Source: Syncephalis plumigaleata (lineage: Eukaryota; Zoopagomycota; Zoopagomycetes; Zoopagales; Piptocephalidaceae). From it: DNA of 64,000 bases. Below the pieces are notes generated by a model that was not told the origin of the DNA, ran no database searches, and saw only the letters and a list, made by a program, of their open reading frames with translations. This document shows positions 44,620 to 57,332 of the stretch, piece after piece (positions within the stretch are counted from its first letter, which is position 1; each line of letters opens with the position of its first letter). The stretch spans positions 1-64,000 of the forward strand of contig JAIXMF010000023.1 of NCBI GenBank assembly GCA_025201365.1, written 5' to 3'. Made by a program: the position numbers and the translations under genes.

Positions 44620-45959
44620 ATGACGCCTGGAATTCAAATGCCACTCGTGACTGATACACCTCAGTTGGTGGAGGTCATCTTTTTGGGCACGGGCACATCA
44701 GGCTGCCTGCCCAACGTCACTTGTTTGTCTATTGGACCTACACCCGGTTGTCGTGCCTGTAAACTGGCCATGACACCGGCGGGTCGTAAGAATCGTCGAC
44801 GAAACACTAGTATTATCGCGCGTTGGCTATGTCCAGACGGTTCTCTATAGTAAGTAGCCGGTGATAGGATAAATGTATAGGCTGACATATCAAACGATAC
44901 CTCAATGTTTGTTCATAGTAACTTGCTCGTCGATTGTGGTAAATCGTTCTACGGTAACTATAGGCTTATCGACTATCAGTACGACCATTAACGATCTTTA
45001 TTATGCGTGTATACATGATGGATGTGTAGCATCGGCTCTTGAATGGTTGCCACACTATGGCATTAATAAGATTGATGCCGTGTTCCTTACGCATGGACAT
45101 GCTGATGCCATTCTTGGACTGGACGATTACGTTCATTTTCTGTTATGCAACGAACGGATATTCCTATTTACGTGACGGCCCCACACGTAAAGTGGTAAGC
45201 ACGACATTCCCGTATCTTGTAGATCGTAGTAAAGCAACGGGTAAGTTTTAATTCGATTCAGTGAATTACTTACATTATTAAACGTGTAATATCAAGTGGA
45301 GGCGATGTGGCGCTGCTTGATTTCCGTACATTTGACGAGAATAAACCACTTGCACTAAGACATGACATTCAAGTAATGCCGTTACCAGGTAGGTTGTTAT
45401 CATATACGAGTATATGTATATTGGTATCGAATAGGATATAACCATAGTTGCATTATAGTTTATCATGGACTAGACACAGATGGCAATATATTCTATAATA
45501 TCGGTTTGTTAATGGACAAGTTTGCCTATATCGCAGACGTGAATTTTATCCTGAAACTACGCGTGTTCATCTTTCCAATCTTGAAGTGATTGTGCTCGAT
45601 GCTCTTAAGCGTAAGTTTGTTTACTAGTACTACATTGATGTGATACTAATAATCGATTATTGCTTTTTACTCTTCCAATCCAGCGAACCATTCACCTCAC
45701 ATTTTGGATATCAACAAGCTATCGATGAATGCATTAGTATTAATGCAAAACGCTCATTTCTAACAGATTTTGCTCATATGATGGAACATAAAACAATGGA
45801 GGATGATCTAAAAAACTAGAGTCGGACACTGACATCTACATTCGACCTGCTTATGATGGTATGCATTTATTACGAAGACCAGTATCGAATTCTAGTGTGG
45901 ATTCGAATGAAGTGGAGTTCGACTGGATAGAAGGATCGGATATGCCATCTATGATGTAA
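44620..45959 (+). pseudogene. Metallo-beta-lactamase-fold hydrolase with several frame breaks
   Basis: Homologous to the conserved fungal metal-dependent hydrolases with the motif HGHADA. The first exon reads VEVIFLGTGTSGCLPNVTC and RRRNTSIIARW. Further exons give [89 protein letters not shown] and a final RPAYDGMHLL. These conserved blocks are all present and in order. They fall in different frames, because single bases seem to be missing at about 45127, 45179-45182, 45239-45241, 45550 and 45810-45815, mostly within short homopolymers. One more shift is possible around the intron at 45612-45683. Sequence between breaks remains well conserved, so this is either a very young pseudogene or a sound gene with consensus errors. 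Confidence 0.75.
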
Positions 45960-46280
45960 TCTGATGCGCGATACATATATATACATATATACATTACCAA
46001 TGATATACTTTATGCAGCTATTATAAGAAGGAATAAATGTCAAGTGAGATGAATGAATACAACGATCCAAACCAATTATTTTATATAATATAGATATTAC
46101 AATGTGACCGGCTGAATCATCTTTGGCAGTTCCTCATAAATAATTTGAGTGTAAAAATGCTAGTGTGTGAAAGGGTGGGAGGAAATCAACTGAACACAAA
46201 TTGGGTCCACATCCAAGTGGTTCCTCCTCTTTCCCGCTTTAACTCGAGCATATTCGTCTAGTTGCCGGATAATCGTAAAC
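45960..46280. other. Intergenic upstream of ribosomal protein uS11
   Basis: No gene is seen. It should contain the uS11 promoter, which starts at the ATG at 46281. Confidence 0.5.
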
Positions 46281-47539
<1,259 letters not shown>

Positions 47540-48149
47540 CCCCTCTTTTTTATCTGCTTTATGCGACGACTATGGGTCAGTGTGTATGTCTAGACCGCGA
47601 CCTATCCTATTTTCCCTTTCACAGATTCTATCTATTCTACCGCATCACACATGTGGTATTTCCGATCAACGTGAAATAAACAAAGATTGTCTGATGATAG
47701 GAATCGATTAGTGTTTACATATTTATTATAGTATATGGATTGAAAGTAGACAATATTTTATTATTGATTATTGATATGTGAGCAAAACATGGATGTACTG
47801 TACACTGGCATACTAAACACAGCTATTCCAACAAACAAGGCCATATCCAATGTATTGGTAGTATTTGACAACATGTAGCGTAAATACACTAGCAATGTAA
47901 TGTGGTGCATTGTTCGAATGAATTCTTACTTGTACAATAATAGCTAGCATGCTATCCTTATCATCAATTCTACATCATGTATGATTCATAACGATATTGA
48001 ATATATACCATTGGTATCAATCGGAAGCCTCATTTTTAACAATTCCATCCATGCTATTATTAGACAAGCATACAGATGCAATAATACTTGCGGTGCTATC
48101 ATGTTGCGGTATCTATTGAATACATCTCCGAATGTATAGCATATGGTTA
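47540..48149. other. Intergenic before the tandem duplication
   Basis: AT-rich, with no gene recognised. An aataaac poly(A)-type signal for uS11 lies near 47676. Confidence 0.5.
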
Positions 48150-48186
48150 TTGTTATTCCATCATGATATCGGCTAATGTGAAGTAT

Positions 48187-48484
48187 ATGACAAACATGGA
48201 AGTGCTTCCAATGGCAATATCAAATTTGTTTGACGGGGAAAAAGAATTATGCTTGGAAACAAAAATCAGTTCCATTGATATTTCTATGCTATCTAAATTG
48301 GAAATACATAATCGGATGCAGAATAGTTTGAGCGGTGATGGTATTATTGCTCAATATGGACATGATTCACCTTATATTAGGAATAACCACATGGCAAGAT
48401 GTAGCAAAAAACAACAACATCATGCTGCTACAAACCAAATTCAACTCGGAAATACATGAGCCATTGAGTAGACAGCTATTATAA
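48187..48484 (+). pseudogene. Conserved upstream block A, possible gene relic
   Basis: This block is strongly similar to 49919-50201. One frame reads NLFDGEKELCLETKISS and DISMLSKLEIHNRMQNSLSG. The end reads in another frame as GITTWQDVAKNN, then LLQTKFNSEIHEPL to a stop. The two copies share the coding-like text but not a single continuous frame. It could be a relic of a third gene, a small secreted-protein gene, or simply the promoter of the downstream gene. No signal peptide is visible. Confidence 0.4.
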
Positions 48485-48620
48485 ATACATGGAATATTTC
48501 CAGCAATATATCCACATAATCTATACCTCGCCTTCATTGCTTTCTACTACGCTCGTCTAACGATACCTGCTTACTTGCTTACGATTACAAGGCTACACCA
48601 CTAGATATCTGTCATTTATC

Positions 48621-49802
48621 ATGCATTTCAATATGAATATTATCAGTATTACCACAGTTGCTGCACTGCTTCTAGCTTCAATAGAGTCGGCTGAGAGTAT
48701 GGGTCTGTTTAGCAGTAAGTACAACATACTATCATCATTTATTATCAGTATACTAATTGAATGGCAATCAAATAGACAAGGTCGTGTATCAAGGTGAAAC
48801 GATAAGCGGAAAGGGTGCACTTGGTCTACCAAAACTGGAACTCCTCGAGGTTCCTGATGAGCAAGGTCCTGTTCACTATCTAGAAGGAAAGTGGGATGGT
48901 AAACCTGCTATCGTTACATGTGCAGATTTGAATCAACCACTAGGAAGGGCAGTTAAATTTTTCTATGATGTAAGTGAATAATTCAATAATTATAGCCATT
49001 CTACTTGGTGCTAACAAGGAGTATCGTAGCGACATACCTTGCCAGATTACCCGGGTACGGTTGACCCTCAAGCTAGAGAAGGAGCCAAGTATCTTGGCAA
49101 CGTTGTAGCGGCTCCCTCGAAGTTTGGCAAACAATGTTATGTCATTGATAATGCATGCAAATATACCTACAATCAGTATACAAAGAACCTTAGCAAAAAG
49201 GGTTTCAAGAAACAGTCTTCTCTCGACAAGACTATTAATCAAATTGTTCAAGGTAAATTTGGCGCTGTAACTATGCGTATCCTACATTATGCTAACATTT
49301 GTGAATAGCCGTGAAATATGTACAGACCAAAGGATTGCTATACGACTTTTCTTCTGAAAGTAAGCAATTCCCAACTGATTGTGTTTGCATTAATCTAACG
49401 TGACCACTTGCTATAGACATGTGCTTCGATGCCAATGAAAATTTACTGATGCGACGACATTATAGGACACTTCCTCTCGATGGAACGAGTTTACACCAGC
49501 GAAGCGAGGCCAATACTGACATTCACAATTCAATCTTTTATCTCGAATGGGAGGTTAACGGTCCTGTTAATGATGAATCGATTTATCACGAAGTAAAGCG
49601 TATCACTCGTCCTATTTTGTACCCTGAGTCTCCTTCTTCCTCTCCTTCTGGCAGTCGACGCAACTCTATCTCTGGCAGCCGACGTAGCTCTATGTCTAGC
49701 ACCGATACACTTCCACAATATAATAGTCAGCGCAACTCCCCTTCTGGCAGTCGACGCAATTCTATCTCTGACATCGCCCTACCTCCACAACAAAATCCTT
49801 AA
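48621..49802 (+). CDS. Secreted kinase-like protein, copy A
   Basis: Five exons encode 315 residues; introns are 48715-48775, 48970-49029, 49253-49308 and 49360-49416. A signal peptide of ~24 residues (IISITTVAALLLASIESAES) begins the chain. The body has LEGKWDGKPAIVTCADLN as an N-lobe-like strand pair. AVKYVQTKGLLYDFSSENMC then resembles a kinase catalytic loop (Y.H.KG..Y.D..PEN) but lacks the HRD and is one residue shorter. The C-terminus is Ser/Pro/Arg-rich with repeated SPSGSRRNSIS-type units, and R-R-x-S is a kinase consensus. The family is not recognised with certainty. A secreted pseudokinase or effector-like protein is the best guess. A paralogue follows immediately. Confidence 0.72.
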
Positions 49803-49918
49803 AGCTCAATCACTCATTAGAGCATACTCTGGTTCATTGATAATAAACGAGTATTGATATTAGAATTGATTTAGTCAATATTTGTTATTCCATCATGACA
49901 TCGCCTAATGTGAAGTAT

Positions 49919-50201
49919 ATGACAAACATGGAAGCGTTTCCAGTGACAATGACAAATTTGTTTGACGGGGAAAAGAATCATGCACTGGAAACAAAAATCA
50001 GTTCCAGTTGATATTTCTATGCTATCTAAATTGGAAATACATAATCAGATGCAGAATAGTTTGAGCGGTGATGGTATTACTGCTCAATACGGACATGATT
50101 CACCTTATATTAGGAATAACCACATGGCAAGATGTAACAGAAAAAACAATAGCATCGTGTTGCTACAAACCAAACTCAACTCGGAAGTACATGGTCATTG
50201 A
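49919..50201 (+). pseudogene. Conserved upstream block B, possible gene relic
   Basis: The copy of 48187-48484 in the second tandem unit. It reads NLFDGEKNHALETKISS, then shifts frame relative to copy A at about 50005 by one extra base. It continues DISMLSKLEIHNQMQNSLSG and ends GITTWQDVTEKNN, LLQTKLNSEV. A one-codon length difference in the last part keeps frame. Its nature is as uncertain as copy A. Confidence 0.4.
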
Positions 50202-50353
50202 GTAGACAGCCATTATAAATACATGGATATTTACAGCAATATGCCACATAATCTATACCCTCGCCTTCATTGCTTTCTACTACGCTCGTTTAACGTTACT
50301 TGCTTGCTTGCTTACGATTACAAGGCTACACCACTAGATATCTGTCATTTATC

Positions 50354-51527
50354 ATGCATCTCAATATGAATATTATCAGTACTACCGCAGTTGCTGCATT
50401 GCTTCTAGCCTCAATAGAATCAGCTGAGAGTATGGATCCATCCAACAGTAAGTATAATATACTATCATCATTTATTATCAGTATACTAATTGAGTGTAGA
50501 TCCACAAATGCCAAAAACGTATCTTAATTATCCAATGGGTGTAAAGGGTGCATTTAGCAGCCGAGACTTGAGCTATCCGCGTTCATAGAGAAGAATGATA
50601 TTGTTGACTATATAGAAGGAATGTGGGATGATAAACCTGCCACTATTACATGTCTGGATCCAAGTAAACCAGAAGGAAAGACGTTAATCCGTCTACACTG
50701 TAAGTGAATAATTCAATAATTATAGCCATCCTGCCTGGTGCTAACAAGAAGTATTGTAGCGACATCGTTCACCAAGTTACTCAGGTACGGTCGACGAGCA
50801 AACCAAAGAAGGAGCCAAGTACTTTGGAAATGTTGTAGCCAATCCCTCGCCATCTATAATGGAATGCTATGTCATTGATAATGCATGCAAGTACACCTAC
50901 GAGCAGCATGTAAAGAATCTTAGGTGGAAGATTTTCAAGAAACAATCTTCTCTCGACAAGACTATTAATCAAATCGTTGCAGGTAAATTTGGCAATATAG
51001 TTATGCGTATCCTACATCATGCTAACATTTGTGAATAGCCGTGAAATATGCACAGGCCATAGGAGTGCGATATATGCTTACTTTTGAAAGTAAGCAATTC
51101 CCAACTGATGGTGTTTACATTAATCTAACATGAATACTTGCTATAGACGTATGCTTCGATGCCAATGAGAATTTACTGATGCAACAACATAACGACGTGA
51201 TTTTCTTGATCAGGCAACATTACTCCAGCGAGGCGAGGGCAATCTTCATATTTACAATTTAATTTATGATCTCGAACGGACGGTGAATAGTCGTACCTCC
51301 CCTAAGAGTATTGGTGACAGAGTAGATCTCATCACTCAGTCAATTCAGTATCCTATCATACTTTCCTCTCCTTCCAGTAATCGACGCAACTCTATCTCTA
51401 ACATCGCCCCACCTCCACCATTTGATAGTCGACGCAACTCTCCTCAGGGTCTTTTTCTTCCTCTCCTTCTGGTAGTCGACGCGGCTCTATCTCTGGCACT
51501 GATCCAGTTCCTCCATATAATCCTTAA
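50354..51527 (+). pseudogene. Secreted kinase-like protein, copy B, frame broken
   Basis: A tandem paralogue of 48621-49802 with the same five-exon layout and splice sites. The signal peptide is intact (IISTTAVAALLLASIESAES). Frames shift by one or two bases near 50562, just before the first 3' splice region near 50690, between 51185 and 51230, and near 51447. Other blocks stay conserved: VDYIEGMWDDKPATITC, KEGAKYFGNVVANPS, NACKYTYEQHVKNL, VCFDANENLLM and a Ser-rich tail with SRRGSISGTD, ending at the same position as copy A. The catalytic-loop-like segment (GVRYMLTFENVCF) is even less kinase-like. It may be a young pseudogene or a gene with consensus errors; the breaks share the single-base style of neighbouring genes. 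Confidence 0.7.
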
Positions 51528-51818
51528 AGCTCAATCACTCAATAGAGCATATTCGGATTCATTGACAATAAACGAATATTGATGCTAGAACTGCTTCAAT
51601 TGTTACTAAATAGTATCAATCTATTATTATACACAAGTACAAATCAGTATTGTTGTTCATTTACGCTCAAACAATATCTGCAAGAACTAGCTATTTTTAT
51701 ATGTATGTATGTGTATGTTGTGTGTGTGCTGTAAATAAACATCATAACAAGTAACAAGTTAAAAAAGAATATAAATGCAATAATGTTCAACTGATTATGG
51801 ACTGCTTGCAATATCCAA

Positions 51819-53882
51819 TCAGGAGAACATCTCAAGGAATGTATCATGCTGCACTCGTCCAACTTTATGGCTATAATTACAACAGCGTCAGATGCAATTG
51901 ACTGTATTGATCCTCTAATTCACTTACCGAGTACGAATATTAAGCGCCGAACGAGTAGACGTGCTCGCTGATGATACGGGTGCTGATGTCCATTCTGTAT
52001 TGTTCGACTCGATAGCGTTGTCAATTGTACTTTGTAATGTTTTTGCTTTCGTATCTGCTTTAGGTGCTACTGACGGTGGTGTCTTTTCTGCCACGTAAAC
52101 TGGACGCATTTTCTTAGTTAATAGCGGATTCTTTAGCGTGTTCTTTAACGATTTGGATGCATTGGCCGATGTGGATGTATCAATAGCTTTGGCCATAACA
52201 TTAACAGGCGATGGAACACGCTGTGAGGATGACGAGATTGATGCTGCCGGTGTGAGTAATGAATTTTTAGATTTCTCCTCGACGATACATCGACCGGCCA
52301 AATCAATAGTAATAACCCGCGCCTTGCCACTACGTCGTTCCTGTGCCTCTAACGCTTCCAGTCGTTGTTGTCGTATGGCAGCTTGTTGCGCACGCTCCTC
52401 CGGGTCCAACCATCGATCGTCAACGTCATTGGGTAGTGCGAAATCACTCGCTTGATCTACATGTCGTAAATGGTTATTGTCAAGTCATAATGCGTAGCAA
52501 TATCATTCAATGCACAGATATACATATACATACCGATCACGTGTGTTCTACGAGCACTCGTTCGATCAAACTCGAGTAAACGTTCTTTTCGTGCCTCTGC
52601 CAATAAGCGAGCATTACGAGTGTCTGCATCCTCTTCTTCTACTGCTACTGCTGGCTGCTACTGCTGCTTGTTGTTCCTCATCCATCGCTGATACTTCCAC
52701 TGATTCGTGTGGCTCATGCCATCCCTCGGAGAATCCACCTACTACTTTAGATTTATACGATCGTGTATGATCAGGTCTAATCGATCCAGCGGGCACTTTT
52801 CGATGCGATGCCGGATTTTGTTTCCGTTGTCGTTGCTCGCGTGCCAGTAATGCTAACTGCTGTTGAGGCGATTCAACAAGATTACCACAAAATGTACATG
52901 GTCCCGGGCCCTCTGCCGTACAAATAATCTTGCCGCATTTTAGGCAATTAGTAAATAGCTTGTGTACCTTGGCTAGCAATAGTTCATTAATACTTGACTA
53001 CTACATACGACTCAATAATGGCTTACCCATACAATAGCAGGTAGCACGGTTGGTTGCCACTTTCTTCGACTTTTCCTTTTCTTTCTTTTCTTTACTTTTA
53101 CCACTTGTACTCGCTTGATCTTTCTTCGTAGCAATTGATTGTGACTTTGGTGTAGGTGTATTCCGCCCACTAGATGGTGCGGAACCTTTCGATTTATGAT
53201 GTTGTGCTTGATTACTCGTCTTACTACACATGTTGCATTGTCTTAGAATATAGATATATAGTATGATTGCAAATGTTTACCTTTGACCAGTTCCACTTGG
53301 TATGTAAACATCATCCTTGTCCGATTTACGATAAACACTGCCACCACCACCAAATGCCTGTGCTAGATGATTCATACTACTACTACTATCACTACTAGCA
53401 TTGCTACTATTAGCCTTCTTTCCGTATTTTCTTCAATTTCATCTATCGATTAATACACATCTAGAATCGTACTATAACACGTCATCTACCTGCTTATCCT
53501 TTGCCTTCTTTTGCATTGTCGTCGATGATTGTTCTCGATTTGCTTTGCTTTTGCCGCCAGATACATGACTACTAGAATCGCCAGCTTTAGAGGAATTGGG
53601 TTCTCGCTTCTTTCTCACTAGCTCGTCAATAAACGATAAAACCTCTGTTGTATCTCCTAAAAGACCCTATATATATACATACTGAATGTTATCATCGTTC
53701 CTCGTTAGTTGCAAGTCATTTAGCCTACTGTTAAATAGTCGCGTAGTAGATTGTCAGTCTCCATTGACATAACATACGGCACCAACTCGTGAATATCATC
53801 TTTAGAGATACCCATAAGACAGCTGAGACGTTCGAGCAGCCATGCCTCTAAAGAAGATTGGTTCTGCTGATGTTGTGCCATA
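51819..53882 (-). CDS. TRIP4: TRIP4/ASC-1-type zinc-finger protein
   Basis: Related to activating signal cointegrator 1, a subunit of the ribosome-quality-control helicase complex (Rqt4 in yeast). The start is MAQHQQNQSSLEAWLLERLS. A Lys/Ser-rich linker follows, then the zinc finger CYCMG..KVHKLFTNCLKCGKIICTAEGPGPCTFCGNLV, characteristic of the C2HC5 finger. A helical Arg/Gln/Glu region continues (NARLLAEARKERLLEFDR). After the last intron it ends HKVGRVQHDTFLEMFS at 51819-51821. A one-base insertion seems present at about 52653-52654, because the flanking conserved frames do not match across it. There are several short introns. Confidence 0.82.
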
Positions 53883-54063
53883 CTGATTGATTATCGAATA
53901 AGAAAAAGTAAAGTGTGGATGGAGGATGACTCACTTCTTTCATCAAGTGACTGAATTAATCGTATTCTATTTATATCTACACATTATAATATTAATATGA
54001 TATTTGAAATCGAGTAGAGATTAATACGCTATTTAATAATATTCCATATGTATTTATGTGTTA

Positions 54064-57000
54064 CTATTGCAGTAAACCATCCTGTCGTAACAATGGCTTA
54101 ACATCTGCCTCGCTACGACCTAGGAATTGTTGCCATACAGCTGATGGATCGGTACTACCACCTAACGCTAGTACAGTGTCACGATAATGCTTGCCAACTT
54201 GCTTTAACGCATCACCATGCTTTCCCTTGAATGCAGCATACGCATCGGCCGAGTAGACTTCCGACCATTTGTAACTGATCATAACGCGTTAGTCATACAG
54301 CGAATACATGATAATCACTAGTGTATTACCTGTAGTAACCGGCACTATAGGCACCGGCAAATATATGGGCAAAACTGCACAGAAATCGATCCTCACTTAG
54401 TCGAGCTGGTAGATTGTACTGCTGACTGACTTGCTGATCAATAAGGAATGGCCAGTCAGCGCTAGAACCACTGGATTACTATGTAGTTCTAGATCAATAT
54501 GCGAGAATAGCAGCTATATCATTGAATAGTATAAATGAGTCAATTGATCTTATCAAACCACTATCAATTCCACTAATGATTCATGATTACCTGTCGTTGT
54601 GTCGCAAGTCCTGACAAGAATTTACGCTCTCTTTGCAATGCATCTATAATGTTATCGGGTAATGCTCATTCGTATCAATGTGCTTCGATAGCATCTTCAA
54701 CCATTCTCGTTCATAGCAAAAGTTTTCCATAAATTGTGAGGCCACCTATATTGATATAGTATTCATTAGTGTTATTCCATTTGTATATCATCATGATTCG
54801 TATTATTACTTCAATGAAATCCCTAATGCATGATCATTTACTATTAGTATTATTGAATCATACTAGATTGATGCTTCATCTATATATTTACCATTCTATA
54901 CCAGTGACCCCGGCTACTTGTGGCATATTCTCTGTTGTTAGTAGCTATTACCAATTATTAATGGTTTATCATTGATGTCATGTATTAATAGGTTGCTTAC
55001 ATGTTGTAGACAGTGTCCGAATTCATGGAACAATGTGGTAACATCACTAAATTGCATCAATGATGGTTCATTATCAGACAATGGAGGTGGTTGGTTACAA
55101 ACGAGATAGGCTAGTATAACATAAGCATTAGCCAGCTGTTTACTTTTGTGTATAACTTGTTTGCTCACCTACTGGTAAGCGTAGATGATGAGGTTGTTGC
55201 CAGCGTGTAGCACAACTATCCATCCACGCACCTGATCGTTTCTCTTCTGGACGACTATTCATCATTATCATCATCATCATCAATGTTCATATTGTGTTAG
55301 TTTTACGTATTTCCATTAAATACTAGCATGAGCCATTAGTCTTACCTGTAGAAATCGCCGTAGAAATAGGCTATTGGATGCTGGTCATTACAGTCACGTA
55401 TTTCGAATACCTTCACATCTTTATGCCATACACTAGGTGCATTCGATGTGGTTGTCTCGTTGATCTCGCGTATTTTCACATTGAACAATTGTTCCGCCAA
55501 CGAGAACATACATGATAGTACGTGTGGAAAGGGAAAGTGACGTGTCACCATTTCCTCGTCGTATTTGAGTGTTGCCTCGCGGTATCGTTCACTGACAAAT
55601 GGCATATTCCATGGTTTCAATGGACCCGATAGATTGAGCGTTTGTTGCGCAAACTCAGTTAGACAAGCGAGATCTTGTTCACTTTGATGATAGGCATTCT
55701 CTCGTATTACACTAATGAGATCCATTGCTCGTTCGGGAGTACGTGCCATTTTAGTGGCCAGCGACATTTCCGCATAATGTTGATAGCCGAGTAAATGGGC
55801 CAATTCTAATTAGTTTGATGGATCAATTCACTAGTACAGCTGTCTAATCATTAGCGACACTTACCTTGACGTAGTTGTAGTATTCTATGTATTACCGGTT
55901 GATTGTCCTCGGCATCCTTTGATGCTTTTGTAATATTGGCTCGATAAACCTAGTAGTATTATTAATCGATCAGGCTAATGTTCATTCATAGCACAGTAGC
56001 TTACCTCTTCGCGTAGTGCTTCATTCCGACAATATTTCATGAATGGAATAATGGTTGGCTGATCCAGTGTAACTAGCCATGGTCCCGTTTCTATTCAGAA
56101 TATAATCAATATAATCAATATATATATATATAGACGATAAAGTATTGCTTACCTGGATCACCAGAGCCATGTCCACGTTGTTTGGCTTGCATGGCCATTG
56201 AACGTAGTAAAGTGTTAGGGAGACCAACTAGATTTGCTTTATCCTCTACGAGTCGTCCGTATTTCTTAATAGCATCCAGCAGATTATTACTAAACTTCAA
56301 TGATAATGCTGATAATTCTTGATGGATTTCATCATTACGTGCTCGTTCACTTGATGTGGGATCTAGACCAACACCCGCTTGTTCCATGGCTAGTAATCGA
56401 CATTGAATCACACGTCGTTGCACTTGGGTTAATCGAGTCCAAATTGATTCGGTATCACGCATATCTCGTAAAACATTATAGAATGCTCTTGATTGTTGCA
56501 TACGTAAGCTTAGTTCAACTACTTTTGGCTACACATATGTGTACATGTCATAGTAAGTATGGTAGTAAATATCTATTATTAATCTATTATACTACCTTTA
56601 TGACTTCCATTGCTTCACGTAGTATCTTTTGATCTTTTACCGCGCTCAAATGATGTACTATACCAAATGTCCGTTCCAATCGATCCTCAAGTGCTTCCAC
56701 TATAGATACTCGTATTAGTCTAAGGAATATCATGATTACGTGTTTATATCGTGCCTTTTCCAAATGTACCCTCCCATGTAGGTGTAAATTGTCTCTCTTG
56801 CTCGTTAAACTCTTTCGATATCGTATCTAATAGTTGTTCCATGGTTGGTATAATAGAATCAAGTTGGATACCACCAAAATTAGGAAATTGACCTAGATTC
56901 AATAGTGGATCACTACTATCACTACTATCAACAGCAGTAGTGTTAGATATATCATTGTTGAGCGTGGCCATACTACGCTGTTGTTGTTGTTGCAGCAGTG

Positions 57001-57196
57001 TTAAACCACTAGCACGGATACAATGGCTGAATTGCAAATGAAATGACGGGAAATTCGTAATAACATTATTCCTTCTACTTGTTAAGGTTCGTGTTTTATC
57101 CTTAGTTAATTCAGTAAAGTAACGCGTACTAGTCGCATATCTAACACGAATAGCTCTATTACTCTGACGAGTAATTGTTCTTAGTAGAGGTAGCAT
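54064..57196 (-). CDS. M3-family oligopeptidase, probably mitochondrial
   Basis: A zinc metallopeptidase of the thimet oligopeptidase/oligopeptidase A group, cutting short peptides, often those released after presequence removal. The N-terminus ([20 protein letters not shown]) is Arg-rich and lacks acidic residues, fitting mitochondrial import. A conserved M3 block reads [20 protein letters not shown]. The active site is [13 protein letters not shown] with the HExxH zinc motif. The last exon ends [12 protein letters not shown]. There are about ten introns of 50-90 bases. One base appears to be missing at about 54661-54667, where the C-terminal exon shifts frame inside …[12 protein letters not shown]-type sequence. 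The paralogue type (organellar oligopeptidase or oligopeptidase A) is uncertain. Confidence 0.85.
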
Positions 57197-57332
57197 AGTA
57201 AATTACGCACAAATAAAAGAAAAATAGAGAGGTGACACGATAACCGTGTAATAATCATTCATCATTCATTATTAAATCATTTATATTATTGATGCCATCA
57301 TTAGATGATAGTCAATGGATTTCACAGTTTAA

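Larger units (their letters stand above)
48150..51600. repeat. 1.73-kb tandem duplication (two diverged units)
   Basis: Unit A runs from about 48150 to 49880 and unit B from about 49883 to 51600. Matching landmarks sit 1732-1733 bases apart: ttattccatcatga at 48153 and 49885, start codons at 48621 and 50354, and the terminal aatcct-taa block. Both units carry a conserved upstream block and a kinase-like secreted gene. Divergence is substantial in exons, and introns keep the same positions. Confidence 0.9.
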
